Positions 21,601 to 33,391 of a stretch of 64,000 bases of DNA are shown here, piece by piece; within the stretch, counting starts at the first letter, position 1, and each line of letters begins with the position of its first letter. A model generated the notes under the pieces. The model saw only the letters and a list, made by a program, of their open reading frames with translations. It did no database searches and was not told the DNA's origin. Both the position numbers and the translations under genes were made by a program. The stretch is from [Phialemoniopsis] sp. UDSM-2020 (taxonomy: Eukaryota; Ascomycota; Sordariomycetes; Thyridiales; Thyridiaceae): positions 3,286,001 through 3,350,000 of the forward strand of contig JAEILZ010000003.1 in the NCBI GenBank assembly GCA_018873225.1, in the 5' to 3' direction.

Positions 21601-23769
21601 GAAGAGCGAGACCCGTGCAAGGGCAATGCCGAGAGAAGTGCGGTGTGGAGCTGAAAGCCGTGCCGGCGAATGGGGCCAGGACACCTCCGGGAGTCAGGAG
21701 ACCTCCAGACGCCATCATTATTAAGAACCACCCCGGCCCCATATTATCTTTTTTCCTTCCCATGTCGTGATGCTGCCCGGATTCAGCGGCCCCAATCACT
21801 TGCCTACAGAGGAACGTGCAGGATTTTCTTCCCTTCTCCGAGCGAGTGGCACGAACAGGGATCACAGAGTCCTGCATTCATCCCCTGTTTTGCGGTAGAT
21901 GGAGTCGTGCGAATGAAGGCATGATGCACGTCACGCCGCCTTGCTACTGGCTAGGGAGCTGCAGGAATAAAAGCCCAGCTTCCATCGTCGATGTAAGACG
22001 AACACCCGAAGCTACCGGTCCGGGCGACCAAAAGTCCTCGGAACTCGCAGGACGACAGCCTTCTCTATGCTAGTATTGGATGACCATTACTGATCGTCCC
22101 TTGCCCAGGCATGCGTGCAGAACCGCCAGAGAGCCTCGACAATGATCGACATTTGCCCTCGTCGACAATGAATAGGCTCGTCCTCGATTTACGCTCATGG
22201 GATCGCATCATGCTTACTATAAGGTTGAGTAATTAGAGTTGGCCCGTTTCCTGCGTTACTTGCCGTTGGTCTGCCTGCTCATCAGGCACACCACTGCTCA
22301 ATGTAAATCACAAATTTGTGGTCACATCAGATGGAGGAAAAGTGGTGCTGTCAAACAAAACATTCCCATAAAGGCTCCCCACGGTTACCACATATCAACG
22401 TCACTATAGCATGTTGGGAAAGTTTAGATGCTAGAGAGGTACCAAGACCACAACTCGACAGGTCAACGGAGAGACCTATCTCGTCTGTTGTTTCCTCTCT
22501 CGTCAAATTCTTTCCCTAAGCCGTGCGATATGTGATTGTGATGATCATCCATTTGTGTTTGGGTCCGTCTCTATTCCGATGTCTAAGCGCATGCAACGCT
22601 TCCTCCTCCAAGTGACGATCCCCTAAGCGCTTGTTCCTAGCATTGGCATTAGTATGTCGTTGGTCGAGATGAGTCACGTTGCCCCAAAAAGCCTTTTCTA
22701 CTGCATATCCGATCAAGCCGATGTGATGCGTTGCGGGCAGCTCTCATGATGATCAAACGAAGACCCCGGCCGCCGGTTAGCGGCCGTGATGGGGGTGTGG
22801 GTCCCCGAACTACATTCAAGTGCCGGGAGTGCATGCGGGATGCCGAATTTGTGCTCGACCACGTTGTGGCCATGGACCGCTCACAAAAAAGAGGGAAACC
22901 TGCAAATCATAGGAAATGTTTCTCAAAGCCCTGGCAAAACCTGCTAAATCAAATTACACCCTGGGAGCCATATTCCCTTAAATTGAGAAAGTGAGCCGGG
23001 ATGCTCCCGCGGCATCCGGGGCGGATGCGGCCAAGACCAGTAGCCCTTGGCTCTGGACTAACACCCAAACTCACCGCGGAGATCATCAGCCTCGCCCAAA
23101 ACAAAAGCTCCGTTGCCGGCAGATCTGCCACATATCCCTCCAAATCCCTGTCGCTGCTCTCTTGTAAGGCCTGCCAATCATAACCACCCTCGTGGTGTCG
23201 GCGGGCGGTGGAGCCATGGAGCCGTCCTGGTCATGCCACCCTCGTGCTTCATCACCCAAACCTCTTTGGGTTCTTCAAATCCCATTCTGTTTTGTCAGAC
23301 CTGCATGTGAAACCCGTTTCCTTCCCCTCCATCACTTAACAGCCGTGGTTCGGTTAGACAGAAAGATCGCCCCATGGGTTGCACGCTGATCAGCCTCTCC
23401 GCGCCATCCGGAGAGAGCAAAGGTTGATATCACAAGAAGAGCTTGGACCTCGTGAGCCAGTTCGTGGTTGTGAAAGGGCAACTGCGGGCAGCTACCTGTC
23501 TGGCTGGCGTCATGCAGCAGATAAATCAGACCAATTCACCAATGGCCTCTATCGAAAGGTGTACTTCTGAAGACTGGATCATAAGACTAGAGAGCCATGG
23601 GCCGTCTCGTTATTTAATTCGCTAACGAAAATTCAATGATCTGAGCGCTGCAGTGCCTCGAGAGTTATCACACCCAAGGTGCTATAGTTCGTACATGTGC
23701 ATCAATAAAGACGAACGGTCAAAATGCGCTTCTCTCATCTCAGCTTCGTGGGACTATCCACCCTCCGCT

Positions 23770-26700
23770 CTAGTAATTACACTGCGAGATCTGCCACTTG
23801 GCCGACTTCGCCCGCTCCCTGACGTCGAGCTCCGCGTCGTCGGCCGCCAGCTTCTCAATCTTGGACAGCATGCCAAGCCTCTTGAGCTCGTGCGCCCGCT
23901 GCGACGACGACTGCGTGTCCGTCGAGTCGTCCTGCCACGTAAGGTTGGCGACGAGATGGCACAGCGCCAGCCGCACGTTCTTGTCTTTATTGTTAAAGTG
24001 GTTGCTCAGGAGCTTGAGTAGCTCTGTCTGTGCGATGACTAGCTGCCGGTGCCGTGGCACGCTCGCAGCCATGTGCACGAGCACAAACATGACCGCTTCG
24101 ACGATTCTGGCCTGTGGGTAAAGCACGCGCGAGTTCTGGCCTGCCCTACGCCCGAACGGGTGCAGTACCTTGACCCGCAGCTTGGTGGCCAGTATTTCAA
24201 AGAGACGGTCTTGGCCCAGCTCGCTGAAGAGATAGTCAATCATCTCGGTCGTCTCCTGTTGTGCGTCCATGTTGCTTGACCCCGCCGGCCCCAAGAGGTT
24301 CCGGATGAAGTCTAGGCCTTGCTCTTGAATGGCAAGATCATCGCTCCTTGCCCGCCGTACGGGGTTGAGCTCGGCCTCTCGCAGGGCCGCCAGCCTGCTC
24401 TCCGCTTGCCGTAGTCTCAGGGTCTTGGTTCGCTCGTGACTCGTTTTGGGAAAGCTGGCTCTATGCAGAGCCGAGGAGCCCCATGTCCTCGCCTCTTCTT
24501 CTTGATCCATCTCCACGTCCTCGTCCATGTCGTCTCCTCTGGGCACTGGCGTCTGCTTTTCGCTCTTCATCCGCGCGTAGAGTGCTTCATCTTCAGTGTC
24601 ATCGCAGATCAGGCGCACGAGCCAGCCTGGCTCCAGCTCGTCGACACATGCCTTCTTCGTTTCGGCGCCAACCCCGTCTACAAAGTGTTTAAGCGCCCAC
24701 AGTGCATTCAATCGTAGCGGTGCGTGTTGTGAGTGCGCATGCTCGCAAAGCACTTTCATGATGCCGAGCTCGACCAGTCGCTGAGAACATTAGCTATATC
24801 TTCTCTAGGAGCATATTATCTAACAACTCACCTCCTTCATGGGGCTAACATCCAGAACTAGATTGCACACAGCACCGGTGGCAGCGACCTGAACTTCTAG
24901 CTCGGGATGCCGTAGCAGGTTGAAAATGGGCTGCGCAACTCCAGCATCGATCAGGGCGGTCCGAAGTATGCTTACCGACCGCGATAGCATCCTCACTGTG
25001 TGACATGCCGCGATGAGGACGTTGATGGGGTTGTTGCCGTATATGGCTTCAGCTTGGGCCGCCGTCGGTTCACTTGCGTCCTTTGAAGGCTTCGCCCGTT
25101 CCTTGCCCTTGGAGGGTTTTGTGGGATTTTCAACTAGAGATTCGACGATATAGGGCATCACATCTTCCTCAACAATAGCCTTGCGGTACTCTTCTTTGAA
25201 GGATACAATCGCAGCTACGGCTTTGAGTACACTCTCCCTGAGCTGAGCTCGATGAGCGTGCCATAGCAATCGGCCAGGAGGGCCCAAGACCCGGTGGCCA
25301 GGTCCGCCTTCCGCAGCCATAGAACCATCGTCTTGGGGGGACGGATTCCATGGTCTCGGCTGCGAGCGCGTGCTCAGTGGCTCGTAGGAATCCTTGAGAA
25401 GCCTGCCTACCACCTTGATAGCATCGCATTCGAAAGCAGCCTTTTGAACCAGCTCGCTGTCAGTAACAAGGCGAGCGAGAACCGTCAGCGTGAGCTCAGT
25501 CCTGCTCCAGCGTTCCGCCGCTTCAGAGTCGATCCATGTAGATCCATTCTGGGACAGCTCCGGAGCAAGCGTGTGGAGTGTCTGGAGTAGGAGGGGTACG
25601 ATAAGCATAGCCAGTGCAGGCTCACGGAACCTATTTGCGAATCCTGCTTTGTAGAGCGAGGTGAGAATCGAAGCGGCTACAAGCCTCTCTGACCCTTCGG
25701 ACCTCCTGACCAGACCAAAGAGCCATGGAATCAGAGGGCTCTCCGGCTCTTCTAGCTCGCGATCTCCGATCTGGCTGAGGATGTCAGGGGAAGAGCTGCC
25801 CCATTTACTCAACTCGGCGTCTAGGCGACCAGAGGGACTGTTTTGATAACCGGTCAGATTTTCTCGAGAGTGCGATGTACCTAATGGTGGAAACGACGAG
25901 ATCTGAGAGGCTGAGGACCTGGTATGATGTGCAGGAACCGCAGGCAGAAGGAAATCCATGGCCCCAAAACTTTGCCACTGATATGTACTCAACCCCTGAG
26001 CATTGAGCGAGTGCCAAGCAGCTGGGATATCTTGACTCGACGTATCCAAGCGGATGTGGGGCAGTATCGACAGAATCGCTGGGGAGTATATAAGCATGCA
26101 TGCCCGCAGGCGGGAGTCGGCAATGATGGCTGATATTGCGTTCAAGATGGTGACGAGACTCGTCCCTGGTGATGCGGCATTTGGTATCACGCCAGACAAG
26201 CCTTCATTTTGGGCGGCAACATCAGCGCCTGGGATAACATGTCCTTCGGCGACGATGAAGCCCGCGAGCTTAGTTGCGAGAGCATCCAACACTCCGGCAT
26301 CGGCTAATGCGACCTGATGCTGCTCGTCCCGACAGAGACGGGCAATTAGTGATGCGGTAGCATTCGTTAGGAGTGACTGGGTCCAGGTATCGTCGGATGA
26401 TGACAGAATGGCTCGGAGGGCTTCCAGGTTTTGGGAGGTGAAGACCTCGGCAGCCAGACTCGTAGTATCGTATGGTGAGAGTGGCGCTGCTAGCAATGAG
26501 GCTTCCGACAGGTTGAGTAGGGCTCTCAAGGAGACAAGGACGAGCTTCGGATGGTTGTCTGTAGGGTCGAGATTTGACAAGATGACGGATAGAGCATCGA
26601 CAGCATGCAGCGGGGAGAGGAAGGGAGGACCTCCTGGTATTGCATATCCGTTAGCAGAGGGTCGGAATCATAAAATCTCGGAGGCCTTACCACTAGCAAA

Positions 26701-26979
26701 GACAGCAAGGAGCTCAAGAGCGTGAAGGCACAGCTGTTCTTCCTCACTCAGCGCGCGTTGCGACTCGGCGCGGCTCGATTTGCCATTTAGCTGTGCTCGA
26801 GGATGATCCGCATCCAGTACCCTGACTAGAGGCTCCAACACACCGAGCTCAACCCATTGCTCTTTCTTCTGTATGTGGCCGATCACATCGTTCTTGAGAG
26901 CCTTTAGAGCTGCTATTTGCTCGGCACACGACCTTGCGCTGGTCAGTTGCGCAAGGATCGGGGGCGACTCGGCAGCCAT
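23770..26979 (-). CDS. GID5: Armadillo-repeat subunit of the GID/CTLH ubiquitin ligase (GID5/VID28, ARMC8 homologue)
   Basis: GID5 is the armadillo scaffold that docks the substrate receptor onto the GID E3 ligase, which in yeast degrades gluconeogenic enzymes. Three exons, 26979-26691, 26633-24832 and 24780-23770, give 1,033 residues; the introns are 57 and 51 nt and restore frame (FASG-GPPFLSPLHAVDAL and SPMKE-RLVELGIMKVL). The protein is almost wholly helical repeats, with armadillo-like segments near the N-terminus (QIAALKALKNDVIGHIQKKE), in the middle (NPINVLIAACHTVRMLSRSV; VQVAATGAVCNLVLDVSPMK) and at the C-terminus (KNVRLALCHLVANLTWQDD). An acidic insert (DDMDEDVEMDQEEE) and a long loop at about 245-300 separate the repeat blocks. 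The C-terminal third, with PLRLNALWALKHFV and IQEQGLDFIRNLLG, matches ARMC8/Vid28 best. The gene is divergent from preg across 1.7 kb. Length is slightly above yeast Vid28. Confidence 0.88.
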
Positions 26980-28700
26980 CGGATCGCGTTTCGGCTACCA
27001 GGCGGTAGTCTGGTAGGGATGAGCAACCTCGGTCGACTAGATCTGCATCGAGGCCGACGGTATCTTGTTGAGCGCAAGTCCGTGCGAAAAGCGTGTACGG
27101 AAGGCGATGGTTGCACTGACGATTTAGAGGTTCATGGAGCGTGGAGTAGTATCAGTACGAGGGCCTACGATCGTGGCACAGTCGAGCTGCACACGTTCGC
27201 TAAGCAGAGAGGTCAATTAAAAATTAAGTGCTCGTATAACTCGTCGCTACGACACAGGAGGTATGTTGTGTGAAGCCGGTGTGATGAGCGAGTTTGAGGT
27301 CGATAGGTGATAACCCCCAGACCCAGGGTAGATGGCGTCAAGGCTGAAATTCTGCCAATGAGTGCCGATCTGACTGATCCACTGTTAAATTTATGGCCGT
27401 CAGGCAAGCCAGGGCACAGGATACGCACTGGCCAGCCACTGTCACGGCCGCTAGTAACTTCGTGTGTTCACAGTACCGGCGGAACGGTCACTGGGCTTTA
27501 TCTTGATACTGCAGTGGACAAGCACAATAGGTGGTTCATATCATGACATACTTTGAGGACTACGTGTACTACATATCAGCTCTTAAGGCTGACTCCCTTG
27601 AAATCTTTCTCAGCCTCGTCCTGCCCTGGCGCCTTTTCCACTTTTCGTCGCCTGATGCAGCTGACTTATGCCCTCTGGGAACCCCCTGTCCCCTGGCCTC
27701 GAAATGTTAGGCAAGTCATATTTGCGTAGAGTTTTATCACGCCGAACTCCACGATTGTTACCGTGACGCTGCCAGACCGCTCTTAGCATCTTTAGATCCT
27801 AGAACCTTGAAGAGATCTGATCTTCAATCAAACTCGAGCCAATAAGGAGCCTCACCCAGCGCAGGTGCTCATCTGTCCGTTGGCGTACTCTGATCGAAAC
27901 TTTACTTAGATCTGTATTGCACATGTCATGGAAAGCATGAGTTGTTATAGCGGAGTAATTGGTCCTTGCGTGCCAACGCCGAAGGGTGAGAATGCAGGCA
28001 ACTGACTCGGTGTGCAATGTGCTCTGTGCCGGGCCTCCAGCAGCAGTTGAGCCTTGCCAGGTCTCTCCAAGCCGCTGTCGCTTGGTGCTGTCTCTCATCA
28101 AAATTCCCCAGGCGCCCCCCCTGGTCCTCCGTAGTGGCATCGGAGGTACCGCGCTATCCCTCGTCATGGAGTGGATGCTGAGGCCCGGGGGCGGGGTACC
28201 TTTTACGTTATTTTCGCTCGTCTATAGCGGCCTGGAAGCTGAACGCTTCCCACTGCTCGCATGGCGGGCGGGCGGGCCTTGCATCCCACAAATCAGAATG
28301 CCATTCATCCCATGACAAGAATCCAATAGTGCGCGGCGCAACCTGTGCAAACTTCTCCAAACTTCTCAACCCCCGACTGCCGCAGCCTGCCTGGCCTTCC
28401 CAATTCTCACGCCAGGTCTTTTCTCGCGATGATGAAGTTCTGAAGGGGAACTTTTTATGTGACACAGATTATCGATCCTGCCCTTGCGTCGACCATCGGG
28501 CTCTCAAAAACTCGCTCCAGCCAGCCAACCAGTCTTGGCTTCACCACCACCACGTTCCGAGCGACGATCCTTCCCCTCCGTCGCCAGCGTCTCCGCCCGC
28601 TTCCCACTGCCATCGCGGCTCGGTGGCAGCGACACGGCCTCTCCTGCCCGCTGCGCTGCGCTGGGACTCGCGACAGCCATGACATGACGCTCTGGAGATC
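26980..28700. promoter_or_regulatory. Divergent promoter region GID5-preg with preg leader uORFs
   Basis: This 1.7-kb stretch separates divergent GID5 (-) and preg (+). The side next to preg (about 28340-28700) is pyrimidine-rich and looks like a 5' leader. It carries short upstream frames: 28429-28443 (ATG ATG AAG TTC TGA), a start-stop ATG-TGA at 28457-28462, 28679-28687 (ATG ACA TGA), and 28684-28707, which overlaps the main start at 28701. No other gene seen. Confidence 0.5.
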
Positions 28701-29956
28701 ATGTTGACCCGGTCTCCATCAGTACCCTCACGATCTGCCAACTCGTCGCCCAACTTTCATGGCTTTCACTATGCGCCCGCGACCTCTCCCCACCAATCTC
28801 CATCCCGCGTATCGATTGGCGTTCCGCGGCGACGGTCACAACCGTCGCCTGCGATATCCTTAAACACCTCATCTCAGGCGCAGCAAAGACAGCACGCCAT
28901 TCCTCAGTCCATGGCGTCAGCAGCTCCCGTACCGCCGCCGCAGGCTGCCGCACCGACCACGCAGACGGCCACGCAGACGGCCGCCGACCCGCCGCCGACG
29001 CCTCCCGGACCTACACCGATGGACACGGCGGGCGAACAAGCCACTGATACCGTCGCAGTACCAGCTGCCGCCCCGGCTGTGGCGACAAGCAGCAGCCAAG
29101 TACAGGCTCCCACTCAGGAACCCGATCCCACCAAGCGGAGGAGCTCACCAACCCCCAGTGCTCTGGCACAGAGTTCGGCGACCGGTCCTAAGAGGGCCAG
29201 GCCGGCAGCTGCGGCCCCCAAGGTGTTGCCACAGAAATATGAGCTCTGCCAGGTGGAAGACATTGTGATCCTTATTGCTCAGATGCTTGGCGAGCTGATC
29301 GAAACAAACGATCCCTTGGCCCTTCAGTCCGGCAACTTGACTAGGTTCCATTCTCGGTATGAAAAATCGCCGCACTATGTCTGTCCCATGGATATGTGTA
29401 AACTGACAGCTTTAACAGCACTGCGCCCGGAATCTCAGTCTTGGACTACTTACACCGTCTAGCACGTCATGCAACTTTGACCCCGCCGCTGTTGCTCGCA
29501 ATGGTGTATTACATCGACCGCTTGTGCGCTCTATACCCAGATTTCACTATAAACACGCTCACAGTCCATCGCTTTCTTATTACGGCGGCAACAGTGGCCG
29601 CCAAAGGCCTGTCTGACTCCTTTTGGAATAATTCCACGTACGCTAGGGTAGGAGGTGTCAAATTGGCCGAGCTGAAGTTACTAGAGCTAGAATTCCTCTA
29701 CAGAGTGGATTGGAAGATCGTTCCAAACCCAGAGGTCCTGGTGGCTTACTACCGTGGACTGGTGGAACGCGCTCCCGGTTATGTCCTCGAAGGCGAAGAG
29801 GGCGATACTAGTCAAGCGAACGACGGAGATTTGGCAGACGATGAGGATGGGGATTCGGACGACGACATTGGGGACGACGATGATTTGATAACGGACGAGC
29901 CACAAACCTCAGCATCCGGGTCAGCCTCAAATCTCGTGCAGATGGCTGCCGGTTAA
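28701..29956 (+). CDS. preg: PHO80-type cyclin PREG, negative regulator of phosphate acquisition
   Basis: PREG is the cyclin partner of a Pho85/PGOV-type kinase that, in Neurospora, keeps the bHLH activator NUC-1 inactive when phosphate is plentiful. Two exons, 28701-29356 and 29419-29956, encode 397 residues; the 62-nt intron splits an Arg codon and restores NLTRFHSRTAPGISVLDYL. Residues 1-170 are a Ser/Pro/Ala-rich disordered region. The cyclin fold follows from about 175 (KYELCQVEDIVILIAQMLGE) through HATLTPPLLLAMVYYIDRLC, LTVHRFLITAATVAAKGLSD and LKLLELEFLYRVDWKIVPNP, all hallmark PHO80/PREG segments. The tail is acidic (DDEDGDSDDDIGDDDD). The chosen ATG has A at -3 but is overlapped by an upstream frame. 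Identity is strong; the start is less certain. Confidence 0.9.
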
Positions 29957-30501
29957 TTCTGCGATAAGAGCAGACTTGAGCTTATTCGCACCTAGAGGGT
30001 CGAGAGACCCAGAGCAATCCATACAGCGGCCAATAAGGCCTCGGCGGAACACATAAAGACAACGTCATGACATTTAGACGGGGGTTCATGGATAGTGGTT
30101 GGTAGGTCGGTCGGTGTTCCGGACATTGGGGTTAGGGCTTTTTGATGCCAGCGGCCAAGGCTTTGGCGATTCACCCATCATATTATTTCAGCGTTTTGTA
30201 GCATTTGGAATCAAGCTTCTCGATATTCTCACGAACATGCATGTGCCGCACTTTGTGTTGGTCCATTCTGATATGTGAAGTTGCAAGAAGTCGAATCGTT
30301 GGCTGCCCACGAGCCGTGGACAAGGGGCTCAATCAATAAAACTGGGTCGCTGCTGGTGCTTGGTTCGACGTCAGCTTCTAAAGCTGCCAGATCAAGCTAC
30401 CCACAGATTTGACTTAACCACCAGCAACCCACGCAGCCGCCCTCTGTCGAATTAATTCCTCGAGCGACAAAGCCTCGCAGGTTGATAGCTCGGCCGCCGA
30501 G
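29957..30501. other. Intergenic preg-EMC10
   Basis: This 545-nt stretch probably holds the preg 3' UTR and the promoter of the EMC10-like gene. No gene, RNA or repeat seen. Confidence 0.6.
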
Positions 30502-31156
30502 ATGAGACAATTCATCCTACTCCTCGCCCTCCTCGGCGCAGCGCTCGTCAGCGCAGACGTCCGCACCGCCTCCATCTACATCCAGCCCATCGGCCACGGC
30601 GCCGCCACGAACAAGCCCGCCCTGCTCGCCGAGATCAGGTACGACGCCCTCGAGCCCGCCTCCACCGAGGTCTCGGCCTACGAGGCGCCCGAGCTCGCCG
30701 ACGACTTTGTCGGCAACGGTGCCAACCTCGTGCGCATCGGCGTCTGGGACACCAAGACCAAGAGGTGGGCGAGCTCGACGTCGGTGGCCTCGGCGCGAAA
30801 CTTCGCCAAGGGGTACAGCCCGCACCTGACGCTGTCGGTCGACGCGCAGGGCAACTACCTGGGCGCCGCATGCCGGGGCGTGCTCATCGACGCCGGCGCG
30901 ACGAGGGACTTCGGACCCCAGGCCCAGGTCGTCGTGGCGGGCCAGGGCAAGCAGCCCGACCTGAACAAGCCCGTGGTGCTGAGCCCCGAAGGCAGGAAGG
31001 TGCAGCCGCAGGAGGAGAAGACCTTTTTGCAAAAGTACGTTGTCGTGGCTACTGGGCTATTTCACTTGGACTTTGTGCTAACTTGTATGCAGGTATTGGT
31101 GGTTGATTGGCGTGGGCGTTTTGCTGCTAGCTACTGGCGGCGGAGGCGAGAAATGA
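30502..31156 (+). CDS. EMC10: ER membrane protein complex subunit 10-like protein
   Basis: The product resembles EMC10, a lumenal, singly anchored subunit of the ER membrane protein complex that inserts and stabilises multi-pass membrane proteins. Exons 30502-31034 and 31093-31156 (58-nt intron) give 198 residues. A signal peptide is evident (MRQFILLLALLGAALVSA), then a beta-rich lumenal domain (ASIYIQPIG, NLVRIGVWDTKTKRWAS, SPHLTLSVDAQGNYLG). A Gln/Glu linker and a C-terminal membrane helix follow (FLQKYWWLIGVGVLLLATGG), ending GGGGEK. The helix is created by splicing: without splicing the frame runs on to 31371 with an unrelated tail. The ATG at 30502 starts directly at the signal peptide. 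The architecture fits EMC10; sequence signature in this family is weak, hence moderate confidence. Confidence 0.72.
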
Positions 31157-31920
31157 TAGACATTAGAATGTTTGGCTGTACGATTCAAAAGAAATGTTCT
31201 ACGACCTTCTGGTTTGTTTCTGTGACTGAAAACGGCGATATATGGAGTGCTCGAGGTGGCCCAGACCTGCTTAGACTACAGCATTTTACCTGCATCTCGA
31301 CCCTCGCTCTTATCGCAGCCTCGCTCAGCTCTGAAACGACGTATTGGAATGATACAAAATACAGCAGCTGAATATAACCTTCGCCTGTGGTTTAAGCTCC
31401 CTGGCTCACCTCATACCAGCTCTTGATGGCTACTGCAGAGGACAGCTCACTTAGTGAGATGGCAGACTAGTATTGGCAAGTAAACATCAGCCAGCGAATT
31501 GGTGACTGGCCTTAGTTTCTACGCCCCAAAAAGCAAACCAAAGCTACCTAAGCACCTAATAAAAGATCCTCGATGCATCGAGTCCATCATTGAGAAATCG
31601 AGACATCGAGCACTGTGCTGCACGTGCTAGTCGTGCTCACGCAAGGGACAAAAAAGCAAGCACAGGCCCCAGGGCGGTCTAGCGCATCACTGTTTCCCCG
31701 AGGATGACTGGCCCCACAAACAAGCTTCCCAAAATCAGAGGAGCTGCCGCAGGTCCAGGCCAAAAGCCCGTCCACTCAAACCAACGATCTGCCAGTCTTC
31801 CCTCACTTCTACCACCACAACTCTTCCCACTTTCTCCAGACGCCCCGGTGCCAATCGCAGACCTTCTCGTCTACACACTCAATCAAATCACCTCTTACAC
31901 TTCATCTCGCATCACCAACA
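31157..31920. other. Intergenic EMC10-CHZ1
   Basis: This 764-nt stretch holds the EMC10 3' UTR and the CHZ1 promoter. A palindromic E-box CACGTG is at 31621-31626, about 295 nt before the CHZ1 start. A pyrimidine-rich leader precedes the ATG (about 31780-31920). No gene seen. Confidence 0.55.
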
Positions 31921-32445
31921 ATGGCTGACCACCAGAACGGAGACTCCACCCTCGCGCAGGACCCCACCACCGCCCAGGGCGGCGACTTCGCCGAGTCCAA
32001 GGGCAAGGGCAAGGCTGTTGCCAGCGAGCAGGACCTGAGGGGCGACACCGCCATGGATGAGGACGATGACGACGATGAGGATGAGGACGTCGCCGAGGTA
32101 TGTAGACGCACCCGCGCGCCAGGCGCATGCGCCACTCGAATCTTCTACTAATCACATCTTATTTACAGAACGACGACGATGGTAATGCGCCCTCCAAGCT
32201 CAAGCTTTACCTGTGACGATGATCTGAGAACTAACACCCCAGTAGATGACGGCGAGGATGATGAGGACGACATGCAGGAGATCGACCTCGACAACGTCGT
32301 CGGCCGCCGCACTCGTGGCCGTGTCATCGACTTCGCCAAGGCTGCCGAGGAGAACCCGGCCCCTGAGGACGATGAGGACGAAGACGAGGACGACGACTTC
32401 GAGGACCCCGACAACGTCAACAACGACAGGATGGACGAGGACTAG
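31921..32445 (+). CDS. CHZ1: Histone H2A.Z-specific chaperone CHZ1
   Basis: CHZ1 is a small nuclear chaperone that binds H2A.Z-H2B dimers and delivers them to the SWR1 remodeller. Three coding exons are 31921-32097, 32169-32181 (only 13 nt) and 32243-32445, giving 130 residues. The protein is intrinsically disordered and very acidic (Asp/Glu runs at about 46-73 and 104-119). It carries the CHZ motif at about 76-97 (EIDLDNVVGRRTRGRVIDFA), the family signature. The last acceptor is a tandem CAG-TAG (32240-32245): using the first gives DDDVDDG, the second DDDDDG, both in frame. The introns are 71 and 61 nt. The motif and size make the identification secure; the microexon rests on good donor and acceptor sites and frame continuity. 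Confidence 0.88.
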
Positions 32446-33391
32446 GGAGTCCCCCAGGTGCTCGTGCATTAAGAATGCTGGCATTCATCGCATTTGGCAG
32501 GGAGGCGTTCAGTCGGCTCTTCAACCCACCACGGGAGGCCGGAGGATATTGTTGTGTAATCGAGTGTCGAGCATAGGGATCATTGGATGCCATATTCGTC
32601 TTACCTGTTCAGGTTATGAGAGTATCATCCACGAGTAAAAAAGTTTTTGTGTTGTCTACCATTACTGCTAGGGCCTAGACATGTTCGGTTCGCCGCCATG
32701 GGAGGGTTTCATGATACTGCGGTTGGGATTAGAGGAACATACATACGAGAAATGAAAACATGCATCTGACAAAACGAATTTGGAGGCTCTCGCAGTCGTA
32801 CCCTAAGCAGTCTACCCTGATTCACTACTACAGGTAGGCCATCAATGAGCTCGCGTGGCCAATACCATCAGATATTCGGATCGTGGCTCGTATCTCGGAG
32901 GATGGACGGCATTTCACCACTTTGCATCCCAAAATCACACTGGCCCAGTCTGTTCACATTTGTTTACATCCATGCCCCCTCTGAGCACGCTCCTCACCTA
33001 AAATCCACCATCGTCGCATGTAAACAGATGGAGCTGCTGAAACCAAGAGGCTTGTGGAGCTCAGGTTGCCAGGCTTACCTTTTCAGCGGGGACAGCCCCC
33101 TATTACCCGCCTGAAAAGCCGCCCGCGCGTCATCAGATCGGACCAACCAGAGGGATTTGGACACCTTTTTACAGTGGAGGTGGCCAACAAAGTTGGATCC
33201 ATCCAGGATGTTGAAGGAGAGAAACGACCAAAAATTAGGGACACCTTTTTAGACCAACACTTTAAACCTTGGAAAGAAGGGGCCTGCGATTTGATTCTCC
33301 GGATGAGAATGTTTCTTTGATACCCGGGGCTTCATATTTCTTTTTTTCCTTCTTTGCCCCTTTGACACGACAGCCCAAAGTTGTATGAGCC
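32446..33391. other. Intergenic CHZ1-BET1
   Basis: This 946-nt stretch holds the CHZ1 3' UTR and the BET1 promoter, with a 13-bp direct repeat (see 33159-33251). No gene seen. Confidence 0.55.
33159..33251. repeat. 13-bp direct repeat in the BET1 upstream region
   Basis: GGACACCTTTTTA occurs at 33159-33171 and again at 33239-33251, 80 bp apart, 140-230 nt before the BET1 start codon. It may be a duplicated regulatory site; no known factor is assigned. Confidence 0.5.

Larger units (their letters stand above)
21017..23769. other. Intergenic: promoter of the opsin-related gene and 3' region of GID5
   Basis: This 2.75-kb stretch contains the upstream region of the opsin-related gene on the right of 21016 and the 3' UTR of GID5 on the left of 23769. 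It holds a TATA-like element, one heat-shock-element-like palindrome, a (GTTAGT)3 repeat and a 7-bp GC-rich hairpin (stem 22767-22773 with 22780-22786). No gene seen; all frames are under 105 codons. Confidence 0.55.

Noticed and set aside
22766..22787. GC-rich hairpin, 7-bp stem with 6-nt loop
   Set aside because: Too small, with no T-run and no gene end nearby; fungal genes do not use such terminators.
30120..30150. GGGGTTAGGG resembling telomeric repeat
   Set aside because: Single unit in an intergenic region; not a telomere or interstitial array.
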